Of a DNA stretch of 64,000 nt, positions 24,530 through 38,700 are shown piece after piece. The notes under the pieces were generated by a model. The model was not told the DNA's origin. It made no database searches and was given only the letters and a program-made list of their open reading frames with translations. Source of the DNA: Linepithema humile (lineage: Eukaryota; Arthropoda; Insecta; Hymenoptera; Formicidae); contig NC_090129.1 of NCBI RefSeq assembly GCF_040581485.1, positions 23,938,764 through 24,002,763 of the forward strand. Direction: 5' to 3'. Every line of letters starts with the position of its first letter. Position 1 is the first letter of the stretch. Made by a program: the position numbers and the translations under genes.

Positions 24530-25994
24530 GCTTGCACGACTTGATGCGGCGCGGCGCGTCGCTGCAGCGAGACGAGGACGCGAGTCGACGGCGGCGGTGG
24601 AACGAGCGAGCGCGGGAGAGTCATAAGGATAGTCCAAGCGGAGAACGCGGCGGGAGAAGAAACGCGCGAAGGAAGAAGCGGCGTGGAGAGCGAGCGAGCG
24701 AGAAACGAAGGAGGCGAAAAAAGGAGGCACGACGATCGAGCAATAAATAATACAGGGGGAAAAAGGCGATCGCCTGCAACATTCTGCTCAAATGTTAAAT
24801 AGGTATCAATTTAACGGCGACCAATGCGCGCACCCGTGGGCGTAGAGCGCCGTCGTGCGATTGGCCGTGCAGCCGACGGTGGGCAGGCACCGGGGGCGTC
24901 CGGACGCCGGCAAGTCGGCGACGCGTCGCGTCGTTCTGGTAGGGATAAACCACCTGGTTCCGCCGGTTCCCTCACAACGTTCCCGTCTCTCTCTCTAGAC
25001 GCGATCCACCGATCCGGATTCACGCACTCGCAACCGGCACACTCCAAAGGTGGTTAAAAAGCCAAGGGGTCCGAGTTTTTCGGGGAACGGCCGGACCCCC
25101 CAGTTTCGGCAGTCGCGCGAGCAACCTGTTATGTTTTGCACGAGGTGCGAAATCCTGCGGTTTTTGTACAGTGCTCCGTGAAAAAGTCGGATTGTTAGTC
25201 GAAAACTGAGACCTGTCAAAGATCTCGTTTAGATCGCGATCGCAGCATCCGGGGAATCCGAACAATTTTCTCGGCACAGTGAAACGTTTCCGATCAACGT
25301 GGAGTGGCTATTCACGAAATAGTATTCTCGTTTTTCTTCAAGATGACAGAGAGACCAGCCTCGAAAGAGGCTCGCTGGTCCCCGACTTATCTTACGGAAC
25401 AGAGACGTGATTCGAGAATGGATTTTAGTTTCTGAAGACAGAGCTGGTGTATTTCGATAGACAGGATTGTTGTTTGTTAAAAAAAAAAAAAAAAAAAAAA
25501 ACAATCGACGATCAGTGAACAAAAGCAGTGAAATTCGTGGTTGGAGTGTTACGCCTCAAACTATCTGAAAAAGCGCGAAGAGGACAGTGGATTCGGGAGG
25601 AAAAATCTTACGAGGGATAAACATCTGGTGAGAGATCTCCGTTCAATGCACGAATGGTACCAGCGTCGATATACATACGTAGAAACAAAATGGCCGCCGT
25701 TCAACGGGAGATTTACGAGGTGGCCGGAGCTAAATCGGTCGCGCAATAAATCGAAACGCTCGCCGCATCGAACTTGATTTCGTCGTAATCTAGTCTTTGA
25801 CGAATTCTCTCCGACTCTACTGCCCCCCTTCCTCCCTCCCTCCACCGACGTTGCATTCTTCGACCGTTCTGCGCCATGCTGCGTCATAAATTACTCTAAA
25901 CGCATGACAACTCGATGAGGATACCTGCTGCTTGAAGCACGTCATTTTCCAAGTCCATTCCGAGCGCCGAGTTTCTCGCGAGAGTGGTGACATC
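24530..25994 (+). promoter_or_regulatory. GC-rich probable promoter and 5' UTR region of the TLX/C15 gene
   Basis: CpG-rich sequence at about 24530-25130 leads up to the start exon of the homeobox gene. An initiator-like TCAGTG lies at about 25512, just after a 23-nt A run (25479-25501). I see no convincing TATA box. There is no in-frame ATG between the upstream stop codons and 25995, so the stretch is probably untranslated leader plus promoter. The start site itself is not resolved. Confidence 0.4.
25479..25501 (+). repeat. Poly(A) run of 23 in the probable TLX/C15 leader
   Basis: A homopolymer A run preceded by TTGTTTGTT, about 500 bp before the start codon. It may be transcribed as part of the 5' UTR. 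Confidence 0.7.
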
Positions 25995-26769
25995 ATGTCG
26001 GAGCACGGCGACAGCGACGTGGACGCGACGGAGGAGATCAACGTGGACGACTCGGACTCCCGCAGCTGCAGTCCGCGAAATTACGCGGGCCACGACGGCC
26101 GCCACGTGTCCCAGGAGACGTCCGAGTGCTCCACCTCGCCGCCGCCCAGCCAAACCGGCGCGAGAACATTGCCAAATGACTCGTCGCGGAGTCATCCGTT
26201 TAGCATAAGCCGCCTGCTGGGCGAGAGCGGCGTCCAGAATCCCAAGAGCCCGTCCTCGGAAGAACCGGACAGCGACAAGGAGAGGAAGTGGTCCTGGGAA
26301 GAGGGCAACAACAACAACAACAATAACAACAACAACCAGGCGTCGTCGGGCGGCGTTCTGGACGACGGCAGGCGGTCCTGGGGCCACGACGCCGAGGAGA
26401 AGCTGTCGGAGAAGGACGACGACGACAGCACGCCCGACACCCGCGCCAATTCCTCCTCCTCGTCGTCCGTGCACTGCGCCTCGGCGGCCGATCTGCTCGC
26501 ACCGCACTTCAGACTCTTCCCGACCGGCACCGGTCTCATCTACACCGGCGGCGGCGTTATCAGGGTGCCGGCGCATCGGCCGCCGGGCACGAACGGCGCT
26601 CCGACTGGCGCCCTGTCCGCGCAGACCCTGATACCACCCTGGAGCCTGCAGGCTCTTCAGCACAGCCAGCAGCAGGCCGCAGCGGCCGGTCTGCACCGGG
26701 CGAGCCTCCTGGCGAATCTCGCCGCGCATCCTTTGCAGGCGCATCCGCATCTTAAGGACAGACTAGCAG
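25995..26769 (+). CDS. C15: TLX/C15 coding exon 1 (N-terminal region with eh1 repressor motif)
   Basis: This exon encodes residues 1-258 plus one base of codon 259, ending at donor GTACGC. It contains the acidic start MSEHGDSDVDATEE, the eh1 motif FSISRLL (69-75) and an Asn run coded by AAC with one AAT. The last part, HPHLKDRLA, leads into the homeodomain exon. The frame stays open past the donor to a stop at 26868-26870, so an unspliced transcript would make a truncated protein without a homeodomain. A 284-codon antisense frame overlaps it and is a GC-rich shadow. Confidence 0.95.
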
Positions 26770-29700
26770 GTACGCGCATATTTACGAATAGAAATCAGTC
26801 GGGCTTATTTCAGGTAAACGACGAAACAGGCGTCAAGCTGTGTGAATTCGAGATACGTCAGATAAGATAATCAGGCACGTTGCTCAACGATTTTAAAAAC
26901 CAAACATTCCGTCACTTCTCAATTGATTTTATAAAACAATTTAATTTTCGCCCAAAATTGAAGATGTTAAATCCGTTTACTATTAATGAAAAAAATTAAT
27001 ATTGTGAAAAATATTATCTCAATCAGAAGATAAACTTTTAGGACTTTATATTTATTTAAATTGAGTTTATTGAATAATGATTTGTTTGATTTTTACTTAA
27101 AATTAAACACATCAAGTTTATTTACTGCTGATAAAAAAATGTAGAAGAATCTCTTATAGATTTCTTGATTTTCCGAGGAAGCGTCTTATAGCGTGTAATT
27201 CGGTCACAAAGATTACCATGATATTTCTTGGTAATTTAAAAAAAAAGTTATATGTGTTTTATATACTTCAACCGACTACTTTTTTCGTATTACATCTAAT
27301 ATTAATATAAAGTAAAAAATGAGAGCATTTTGCTTGTCAGATCGGCGCGCGCTTTATCTTGTTATTTCTGTGAAATGAAATAAGATTCTCGGTGAATGTA
27401 TGTTGATCATTATCGACTACGGTACTCACTGTTACTGTTTCGTATTGCTGTTATCTCGTTGCGTGAGTTGTATCTTGATGCTGAAGCGAAATGATTTTGC
27501 CTTGAGTAAATCGCGTTTTAAGCGTATTTTCGAGCGTAATGAGAACAAATGAAATTTAAGTATTTTGTTCCACACGTTTGCAAGCACATGTTTGTAATTT
27601 TGAGACCGTGATACACTTTAAATGTACATTCGCTACTTCGTTAATTTGTCACGATAACGGCGATGTTTTAAAATAAAAAGCTGGCGCTTTAATTTTTAAA
27701 TCTACTAAAAGCAACGTCGCGGCTTTATTAGATCTCTATAACTAGACAAATCAACAATTGGATAATTTAAAAATAATCCAGCATAACGATATTTAATGAA
27801 AGCATCGTCCGCAGTGATTATTCAAACATGCTGCTATAAATGCATATTTCGCACAAATATGCATCCGTTTCTGATATCTCGGACGAAGAAAAAAATATTA
27901 GCCGTTAAGCATTGCCTCGGAACATTAATTGGTTTATTTATCTCTCTTACTCTCTATCGCGATATCATTATTATTAGACCGTCTCTGCGGTGAGATAAAA
28001 ATCGTAACGCGGATGCATGTACCATTACCTACATGACTGTCGAATTATACGTGTCTCCGCGCTAACATGATGCAGAAGGAGCAGATGATTCATGCAATTA
28101 GCGAGATTGTCGGATATTATTAATTCCGCGTTATTCCCCCGGCGGGGATTGGAGCGACGACCGGCCGGCGCTCGATAGAATCGAGTGACGAAATATAAAG
28201 CGACGAGAGAGCGACGAGAGGCGTTCCCGGTACTCGGTGTCGGCGATCACCGATGTCAACTCCTCTAATTGGGATAGGTATATCTTTAGACGGCGACGAC
28301 GATCGGCGCTAGGCGTGGGTCTCTCTACTTGGTGTCATTACTGCGCTTCGCGACTGCTAACCGTATATAGAGGATATCAATTATATATTAGCGGCGAATT
28401 ATTCACTCGCGCCGTCGTCGCGATCAGCCCCAAAGTACGAAATCGAAGTCGAAGACACGGGTGACACTTTAATGGTGTGCGAACAAGTCCAAGTCGTCAC
28501 GTTACGTTATCCCGCCGTCCGCTCGCGCGATAACCCTTTTTGTTCTCCGCGACGCTTTAGCGATCGGCTAATTCCTATTTTTATCCGACGGTGTATTACG
28601 GAGATGAAAAACTTCGAACCTTGAATTAGACATTCAATTTGGAAGATGGGACAGAAATATCAGTCGTTTGTTACAGCGAACAGGAATGATAAAAAGTAAC
28701 GTAAGAGTTTCGTCTGATTTATAAGCGTAATATTCTCGAAAAAAAAAACTACTTATATCTTGCTCGTTACCTCATGTTTCACCTCATGTTTTCGAGATAT
28801 CTGTAATTTACAAAAGCATTTTTTAAACTCGCGCACGTATTTCTGTCTCTCTCACAAGGTATAATTTTAATTTGCTTTAATCGGGAGAAATACGGTACGG
28901 AAAATGTTGCCGGTTGCGAGGGATCATTAAGTGTACGGCGCGATCATTGCACGCGGGAAAAAGGACATAAAAGTGTAAATGTTAAAATGCAGGTACGTGC
29001 AAAATACATAATTAGCGTCTACGCCGGTGCATTCTCGAATGCCGACTTTTTCGTGCGGGTAATGAAACCCGCTATTACTTGCGTGGCGTGAGTGAAATGT
29101 ATTTATGCGTACGAGCAACATTACTCTCGCCCGATTATTTCGTCCGAAGTAGGTACACGCTTAAAAAGCCCAAAGAGAGAAGGAGGCACACACGCTATAG
29201 CGCAACGAAACAAAGTGATCCTTCAAATAATCGTTCTCATGTAACGTTATTTCACGATTATAATACAATGCTCGCAATAATATTCGCAGGGCGTCCTGGT
29301 TGTTGCCGTACTTTCTCTTTGACATAAATGGATTGTAAATATATGTATATGCATAAAGACCAGATGCAAAAACACGTCATGTCGAGCACTTGTCGTAAAA
29401 CACAGTGCGTCCCATTAATTTTTGTTAACGAGATTCATAGCCGAAGGAAATCACGCGATGCCTATAAAACATTTTATGTAAAATGCTATAATATGTTATT
29501 ATATATGCGTGTAATAATGTGCTACACGATTCAATCAGTTTCTCCGGCGGTGAAGAAAACATCGCGTACGATGCGTGAACGATGCGTGTTATAATTAACG
29601 CGATGCACGATGTACACTTTGCATAATTAAAACCCTCGCGACTATTCTCGCCGCGTCTCGCTTGAACGAGGCGAAAACGCAAATTGCATTTGCTGCCATT

Positions 29701-32700
29701 TATTTGATACATTATCCGGAAATATCGAATCGCGCGGAACATCAGTTGGATCGATCGCGACGCACTTTCCGAAAGCGATTTGACTCGCGTGAAATATAAA
29801 AGCGCAACGTTCCGTTCGACGAGAGAACAGTAGGCAACCGTCGTTATTCGCTTTGTGCGCCTCCTCGCCTCGATTTACGTCCCACAACTTGTCATTTTGA
29901 CACTGAAATGACACGCGGCACTCGATTAGGACTCGAGAGAGGGTCGCCTCGCCGAGCCGGAAACGCCATGCAAAGACGCCGCGCGCTACGTAAATCCGAA
30001 ATAATTATAAATAGAAATACGACCACTAATTACCCAACTGCTCATCAATATTATTAAGCTGGTTGATCGATCTCGCAGCGTGTGAATCGTAGAGAAACTC
30101 GACGCGAGTTCGAAAGGCTTCCGTCAATTAGGCGCTGCGGAACTGGCGCTATAAAATTCGGACGGAACTGCTGCGAAACTAGGCTGCAATTTACGTTCAG
30201 AGAAACAATCTTGCCGATTTGACATAATGGTCTTTCTCGCTCCGACCGTAAGTCGAAACTCGACGAACCGTTTAGTCACTAGCGTAGTGCGGAGCGGAGT
30301 GGTATCGTTTTATCTTAATATTCAATTTCGATAACAATCAATGCTTCTGTACAAATAATTTATCGTTTCTTTTCATGTTTCGTTTTTCTCCGTCGTATCA
30401 GTAAGCCAATAATCGGAATACATTGTTCGGATATACAACAGCTGATAATAATAGACGATTAATTATAGAGATAAAAGTAAGGAAGCGATTCCTCTTCATT
30501 TTTTGCGTTAACTTTTACCTCGGATACTATTTCATTACATTTGTTCAACAAACAAGTATACGATTGAATCGGTCCTTGCTATATTGACTGGAATTTTGAT
30601 ATAGCGATAGCGTTTTAGGAAAGAAATCTTTTCATCATGCACGCGAAAGAAAGTTGCATGCAGAGCTACGCCAATGCCAGCTTGGCCGAATGCGCTCGTC
30701 GTTAAAAGTGGGTTCGAGCGATTCTACGAATGCTACAGAACCCGCGTCCACACTTTGCGATACTTCTCCTCGCAAATTGGTAGAAGAGTGCATTTCGAAA
30801 ATTGCAATAACCCAAACAGTCGCCGTGAAGAATCGCGAACCCGCCGATGCAATGACTTCCTTAACTCTCATTTTAGAAAAATAGTCCGCGAAATCAGTGC
30901 AGAAATTCACTTCGGGGCTGTTTTATATCGCCAATTAATTGACGTGACGCGTCGAGATTTCTCGAGAGGTGAAATTATCTCAGAATAATCTATCGCATTT
31001 TCAGTAGATTGACACTTTATTGACTTGATGTCAATTGAAACGGAAAGTCGCGAAAGTGGGTCGCGATTGAAGAGCCATAAAAACGAATCCAGGTGTCAAG
31101 AATATAAAGATTAAGCTAGTGAAATTATCCATTAAAATTCGCGACGTCTCCGCTACAACACATTAAATTTACGGCGTCAACCGTTTTTTTTTTTTTCTTC
31201 TTCCCGAGCTGAAAAGTATAATAAAGACGACGGCGATTGGATTGCCTTGGAATGACACTAGCGTCTCGGTGGAACGCGTTTCGACTATTGTCTCAATTGT
31301 TTAGCTCTCGGCGTCCGGACCGGTTTCTAATTGAACATCTTCAATTGTAGTACCACGCAACGCAACGCGGGAACGGGTCCGAGCTGGATCCTCCGGGCGA
31401 TGCGCGGCGCTGAGTCCGGGGATGATGCTACCCGGCCACGCTGGAAACGTTATCCCGCAACAGTAATTTTCTACAATGTACGCTCCGCTCGTCGAGGCAT
31501 TCAATAATAATTAGGCCTTTCGCACTTTTACGTCCGTATATTACGTCCTCAGATCTGCGCCCTTCTGGGAAACGGCACAATGGCACGGGCGCGGCGCGGC
31601 GCGGCACGAAATCGCACTTCGTTACGTAATCGATCCCGAAATGAATACGCACTCGGCGATACCGCGATTGGCGTGGATAAAAAACGCGATTCTCGCGTTT
31701 CTCCAATCACGTGGAGAGCCGATCGATGAAGCGCTACCGCCGTCGAGCGCTATCGAGAGGCGAGCCGCATCGAGCGAACGACGGAGCGTCGGAGTTAACT
31801 TACGGCCGACAAATACACGAGGCTGCGGAAACGAACCGTGATACGCCGTGGACGAGCGGGCGCCTCGGGCCGGAGATAAGCGGGTACCGGGAACAGAGAA
31901 AAAAGGCATCGCGTGACCGAAACCTGAAAACCAGAATCCGCCGATGCCCGCGCGCCGCCGATGGCCGGCGCGACGCGGCGCCTTCGCCGATGATATTGTC
32001 CAAGTGTGTACGTATGTTGGACGCGCAAATGTGTACGAATGATTAAGCGCGCCGTCGTAACCCGCAATTTCTAATGTTTCAGCGAGCCCCGGGGCGATAC
32101 GCTCGGCCGTGCGTTTTTCCCGTTTTAAATGAAATATTAGAAATTACGGGGTAGGCAAACAAAAACGCAACACTTAATCGCGCATACGTGCTCGTTTTGT
32201 GCTCGATTCGCCGGCGAAATCCGGCGAGCCCGCGAATCCGGTAGCGTTGCGGACACGTTATTACGAATCACGGTAGGCGTCTTTCTTGGCTACCGGAAAT
32301 TGGAAATTCGAAGGGTCGGATATCGAGGCGTCGTGAAGGCTCAAGGTCGGGTCCACCGGTCGTCGGATCGGAGGGCAATCTTTTTGCGCGCGCGGACACC
32401 GTGGCGCGCGGTGATGGCTCACGGTAGCCGCGGGTTCGCAAATTTCTCGCACAAAGATATCCCGTGAACGGCCGCGGGCTCAAACGCGAGTGCGGCAAAC
32501 ATTTCTCGGTATTCGAATGTAATTTGCACCCGCACCGTAGCTCTGGTTACGCCGTGTTATTAACGCTAGACGCGCATTTCATTTTTCAGATCGCTTACAG
32601 CGGAAGCGTAACGCGAGAGAGGCAACTGACCCGCGCTGGTACTCGATTCGCGACAGGCCGCTCTTACTTTGTTTAGTGCGAGCTGTTCGGATGATACGCC

Positions 32701-35700
32701 AGCGCGTTGGGTTGTTAATGCAAAAATGTAATACAGAAATAACTTTTGCCAAAAAATTGACTCAATTTCTGCAACTCAGCGATTCAGACAGCATTATATT
32801 TGCACGATGCGGATAGAAATGTCGTCCTTAATGATTTTATTGAGTTGAATCACAATTTCCAATGCAAATGACAAATATTGTTTTTATTAATACGATATTT
32901 ACACTTTTTCGGAAGAGACGTTCGTTTATTAATAAAAAGAAATAACTGTGATGTAAAGAAATTAAGTTATTAGAAATCTGTAGGAAAAGGTAAATATTTG
33001 TTGTCTACGCTAGAAGTTTATAACTCACACAACTCAAATGTCTGAAATGATTTAAACTTATTTTGCACACGCAAAGATGGCACGCTCGCTCTCGGTTCTT
33101 ACAGTGTATACCGTATTGAAGATACTAAAGTACCGAAAAAATTTTTAAGTTGCGTTCAAAGTAAAGAGGAATGCGTATTCGAAGAAACGATCACCGCAAC
33201 AAATGACTCGTGTAAAACGTAACTGCACTCGCGTTCAACGAACGAGTAACTGTAAAATCGAAATATTAAATTTTCCATTTTGTAAATACTTAAAGTATTT
33301 CGTTGTGATAAAATTGCACGTTCCAATTGATCATCAAATCAATTCAAATTACGGCGAATCAAATTTTCATTTAAATCGAAAGAGACGTTTAGCAAATATT
33401 AACAACATAATACGCTTCTCACTTGAACAGATAAAGATTTTAATAACAAGATGTCTCATGTCACTTTACTGCACGTTCTATTCTACCACAATTATCCTCG
33501 AATCTAATATAGCCTAATGAAATTAGGTGTTATTCGACGCGAGAGGTGTTCACACATTTTGAGGGAAAGCGCGAGGAGAGGAGCGGCGTAAATGCGTGGC
33601 GCCGCGAGAGCAACACGCATGCGAATACGAGTGCGGGCGGGTTTCCGTAGAAACGATAATTATTCAAGCTGGCATTACGTAGTAATTAATCTGGAGGCAG
33701 ATTAGAGCCGAGCAACGAGGCACGGCGCGGGCCACGGTGGGCGTTGACTGATCGAGTTAGCGTTGAGTTAGGGATTTCGCTGGGCGAGCTTGGCATCCCC
33801 CGTAAGGTCAGGCGCGCTCGTCCATCATCGCCCCCGTTGCTCACCGCGTTCGTCGGTCGCGGATATGCCAGCCGCCAGCCAGCCACGCCGATGGGCCAAA
33901 CAATAACGCGGGCGCGGGGAGAGTTATATAATTAACGTGACTTCAGTTTAATTTCGCTGCAGACAATTAGCGCGTAGAGGCGCGAGCGAGTCGATCATCT
34001 CGTAAAATCCCCGGAACGATTACGATTGGGGCGAGATAACGCGAGCTTGGATCATTTTTCTCCTTCCGCCTCTGCGTTAGTCGAAATCGGGAGTAAATGG
34101 TATAATTTCGACATACCTTATTATAATTTAAAAGACATCCGATATCCCACTTGCGAAATATCGAAACGACAATAATTTGCCAAGTTAAGTAATTAATTCA
34201 CTTTGAATGTGTCTAATATTCAGTTTTCACGTTCTCTTTTTCATTTTTATGCATTCTTATTTTATTTATGAATTTGATGCATTTCTTTTGGACTTTCATG
34301 TACTCTTACTTGTCCTTTTTTTCTCGTTATGTGTACATTATTATATTAATTTGGCTAGTAGCCTTTTTGCACTATGCTTCTGTTTTAGAAAAGCGTGCAT
34401 ATTCGCACAGAACAAAGTATTATTATTACTGCTGTGATATTTGTTCGCGGAAAATTACACACATTAATACGCGTTCTCTTTATTTCAATAATCGTGTTTC
34501 CAATCTTGAGCAACTTATTGGAAAGTCTTGTGCAGACTTCATCATGCTTATAATAACTCATCATTCTCGAAACGTGCCGCCGGCCGTGTTTGCGAAAGAG
34601 CATGACAGGACGAATCGCGTGTGCAAAACGCGATATTTTCGCGGGGTCAATTGATTGAACCGGGCAACTTGAAACAAGCGGCCTGCATTCTCTCGCGTGC
34701 GAGACATATGAGAAATCGGCCGAATCTGCCCCTATCTCTCGCGTCGATCGAACGTCCCGCGAGACCACGGAAAAACACGGGGCGCGGCGAATCTTTTGAC
34801 CGGCGCTCGGTCGTCGGTACGTTGAAAAAACGCGGAGCCGCACGATGACGATATTTTATCGCGAGACAGAGCGCGGTGCGGCGCGCCGGGGCGTTACGGT
34901 TTCCGGCATATCATTCGCGATTTTTTTCGGGTCCCCGGAGAAATCGACGGGATTTGCTGGCGGGTCTTCGGCGGCACGTCAGAGCGAATTTCGGTAGACC
35001 TTGATCGCGCGCCGCGCACTCGTCATAACGTATGGATGACTGGCGAACCCGCTGGGCTCGCCGCGTCCCCTGTGTTTCCTCGAGCCGTTTCAGTCGCCGT
35101 GATAGCGCAGTTAACGGTATAACATTTGCAAATACCGGTCTTAAGATTTATTGAACCTGAATTTCGAAAACCCTTAAAATTAACAACATCCTGTAATAAA
35201 ATTTTCAATCGTTCTCGTCGGAAAAGAATAAAAGAGATAATTGAATAGTTGGACGTTTGAACGATGAAATGTATGAAAAGCTGGCTTTTATACGTACATA
35301 AATGCGGGGGAAACATATATGCCACAGTTTACGATATATTTAGAATATATATGATAGGCCCTTTTCAGGGTAACTGTAAATAATACAGCGAATTTTCGGG
35401 CTTATTTAAAGCGGGAGAGAATGTACTCGGTTCTTCGATGCGCGTATGAATACTCAATGCGATAACGGGGAAACCTGATAACAGCAACATTTAATTAATT
35501 AATATATTTTACGATACTCGTGTGTGATACTTTGCACGCAAAATATGTACAGCGAGATTTTCAATCATTTTTAGAACGTTAACTACAAGCGTGTCGCACT
35601 TGGCAACTTTGAAAAAGCAAAAAGTCGCGACTGTGAAGAGTTGAGAATAATGAGATCAGATGGATCAGAACACTTAACTACAGCGTCGCTGTACAACCTC

Positions 35701-38700
35701 GTAAGAACGCTGTAAAGACGTTCGCCAGCGGATTAAACGCTCGTTCGCGGCGGGAAAGCGGATGTGAGAACCACTGGCGGAACTCACAGGCTAAAGGTAT
35801 TGAGTTTTATCGCGAACACGTGCGAGCTTGCTTAATTTTATGCGATTTTTTATCGACGCCTCGTAATATCGATAATGTAAGGCACCGCTGCTTCACCTCG
35901 CGCGCGTCCGCCCGCCCCCCACCGCCGGCAGCCAGGTCGAGGGGTCTATATCAAGTTATGGAGTTTGAGAAATGATCGGTGCTCGCGCGACTCTCTCACA
36001 TTTCCCTTTTCCGATCGACGCGAGTGGTGCCCGCATCCATGCGTTCCCAAGTTTTCGACGTTACGTAACGATCAGTTAATTAAATCCTGAAGTACGAGGC
36101 AAGTTTAGCCAAATGGAAGATCTCGCGGGTACCGCAGCGCGTTACGCCGAGATAAAGTAATCAATAAAGTGTATATGTTTATAATCTTGCTAATTACTAC
36201 ACGTAACGCGGATGTACGATTAATTAAAGTCTGTCGCTAGCAAGATATTTTATTACACTTAATTTCTATGCGCGGAGTCGTTATTCCCGGATAAATGGAT
36301 TCACAGGATGGAAAAGTTGTCCATCTCTTTATCGCGATCTCCACGTCGCTTTTTACGATCAAACGAATATCGGCAGGAAGTAAGATTTTTCTCTTCCCCG
36401 TTTCTTTAATCTTCTCCGAAGCGATCGGGAGTAAAGTTTAAAGAGTTGTAATTAACTCTCTTTATAGGCGCTTTCTTAGGTAATTTTCTCAATTGGAACC
36501 GCATCGGCTTTACATTCTTCGAAACACTTAGTTTTCATTTGTCTAGTTAAGTACTAACAAAACACCACCGCTCTCATTAAAGCGCCGCCGTTATCCTCGC
36601 AGGCTTTGCAGGCCTGCAACATCGTATGTGAGAATGCGGCGTTCACCGCCGCGATTCCTCGAAAGACTTTAATTACGGAAAGAGTGTCTAAACTCACCTC
36701 GGATGAGTTGCAATAACACGTTGCTTGGAGAAATATTATATTCCACTTATTCCTCCATCTCGTCCGATGGATCGCAAAAGTAGTGTTGCGGTTTGGTTTG
36801 TTTTCCTTCCTGAAACACATATTAAAACGTAAGATCAATATTAATTAAATTCATATTAATTATAATTAATCGCAAGAGAAATATCTTTGCAAAGGAAAGG
36901 AAAGGTGCTGCCGAGAAGCAAGCGGGGGGGAAAATGAGTGGCGGACAGTTCGAGCCGAGCATACGGAAAGCGTATCTAAAGTCGGCGATATTAGAGGGGT
37001 GGGCTAGAGAGCGTAATTTTATGGAATGAAATATGCTTTCTACGAATCCGTTTACTGCCATTTAACTATCGGCTACGCCGGCTCAATTAACCGTCGGCAG
37101 GTGTATATAAACGTACGCGCACGCACATGATCGTGCGTGCACATATCGGCGCTTTCTAAACAGATCCACGGTAAGTCGCGTTACAGAAGCCCGGTAATTC
37201 TTACAGTATACGATCCGTCGTAAAGATTCTGGTACGGTTGCACTTGGAATTGCGTGTCGAGATGAGAAGTATCGCGGCGCTATTACCCCAACACGATACC
37301 GAACGCGATGTCTTTCGACGAGTTTTGCACCTTTATTTCATTTATATGTCCCGCTAAGTCCATCCGTGCAGTTAAAATCGTGCGCGGGATGAGCGATATC
37401 TCAACGGAAATGGCAAGACAATATCTGTTAAATCAGCAGTGGAAATTTATTTAAGGAGAAAGAAGGACATAATACTTTGCGGCAATTCAACTCCGCGTAA
37501 TTCAAACAAATAAAACACTGCGTGCGATCACAATTAGCATATATTTTTCTAATCGTAGACTTAAACAGAATCGATTATTACATTTGTTTTACTCCGATAG
37601 TATTAAAGTAAAAATAAAATATTGAATGCTAAATTAATTCGAACCGCAAAGAGTCGAAATAAAGAAGAAGAGAATTTTGTTTACGTATGGCACGGCGACG
37701 AACAACGTTTGAGGACTATCAACTTAAAACTAAAGAGGATAAACAGAGGCACAGAGGGATTATTTGAAAGGATTAAGAGGGTTCGGGTCGAGGTTTAGCG
37801 CGCACCTTCGCGACAAGTACCTCGAGCGCGAAATTTGCAAGAACCGGCGGGATCTTCTCCTTCAGCGACGACCGCAGTTGCCCGGTCGCCGTTGGAATCC
37901 GCTGTGCGCAGAAAACAATTTACTTTGAAGGCCGCAAACTCCATTACCACAGGCAGAACGTGCTCAAAGTAATGACTTTCTCTAGCTCGCTCCGCTGTCG
38001 CAGCGGCGCGGCGCGCGATTGCATCACCAAATCATTTCAACCTGACTCTTTTCTCGGTCGCGGGAGGAACCCGTCATCGTTGCACCGCTGCAAAGGTTAT
38101 GTTACAAGCTCAGTGGGTCACCGAAGACGAAACCGCTTGCTATCGCGCGGAAAACCGCCGATTTTGATTTCGAGTTTATCGCCTTCTCGATCTTCCTCTC
38201 GTCACGTAAGCTCGCCATGCGACAATGAGACTTTGATCTGGTATAAAAAAAAACCTAGTTATTTCAGATATTCTTTTATTGTTTCATTGTTCTTAAATTC
38301 GGGGTATGGAAGTGTATATAAAGGAAACGGTATTTCCGTAATCATAAGCTGCTACGGAATGATGGATATCGTCGGTGGACAAATGGTCCACTTCCGGCGC
38401 GACGATAAACCGGTATTCGGCAATAAGTACTGTAATGTGCAATTTCGTATTCGAATAAGTCACTAAAATTATACAGATTAAAATCAACAGACGATTGTTA
38501 TTTTAGATTTAACAGATTAGCTAACGAAAATATTGGCATTTGAACGACAATACGTGACGACTGATCGACAAATAGAACACAATGATCTTCTAACATGTCG
38601 ATTAAAAATTTAGATTTAACGATAATTGTGTTGCATCGAAGGTAAAAAGTAGAAATCACAGCGATTGATCGGATGCAAGCGTTTCCGTTTGACGAGTACG

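Larger units (their letters stand above)
6863..25000. other. About 18 kb spacer between LSM1 and the TLX/C15 gene; no supported gene
   Basis: Open frames here are short or low in complexity and none resembles a known protein. The stretch mixes AT-rich runs (for example 10.6-11 kb, 11.7-12.2 kb and 22.7-23.2 kb) with GC-rich islands and many simple repeats. It lies directly upstream of a developmental homeobox gene, so enhancers are expected, but I cannot identify individual elements. Separate entries cover a pyrimidine tract, microsatellites, a possible promoter-like island at 12.3-12.9 kb and a possible mobile-element remnant. Confidence 0.6.

Noticed and set aside
25896..26750. 284-codon minus-strand frame opposite TLX exon 1
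   Set aside because: It is antisense to a clearly coding GC-rich exon and has long Val/Ala/Gly runs, as expected from a codon shadow. No domain is visible.
37100..38330. TATATAAA sequences inside TLX intron 1 as nested promoters
   Set aside because: No exon, initiator or coding frame follows either one; AT-rich introns contain such sequences by chance.
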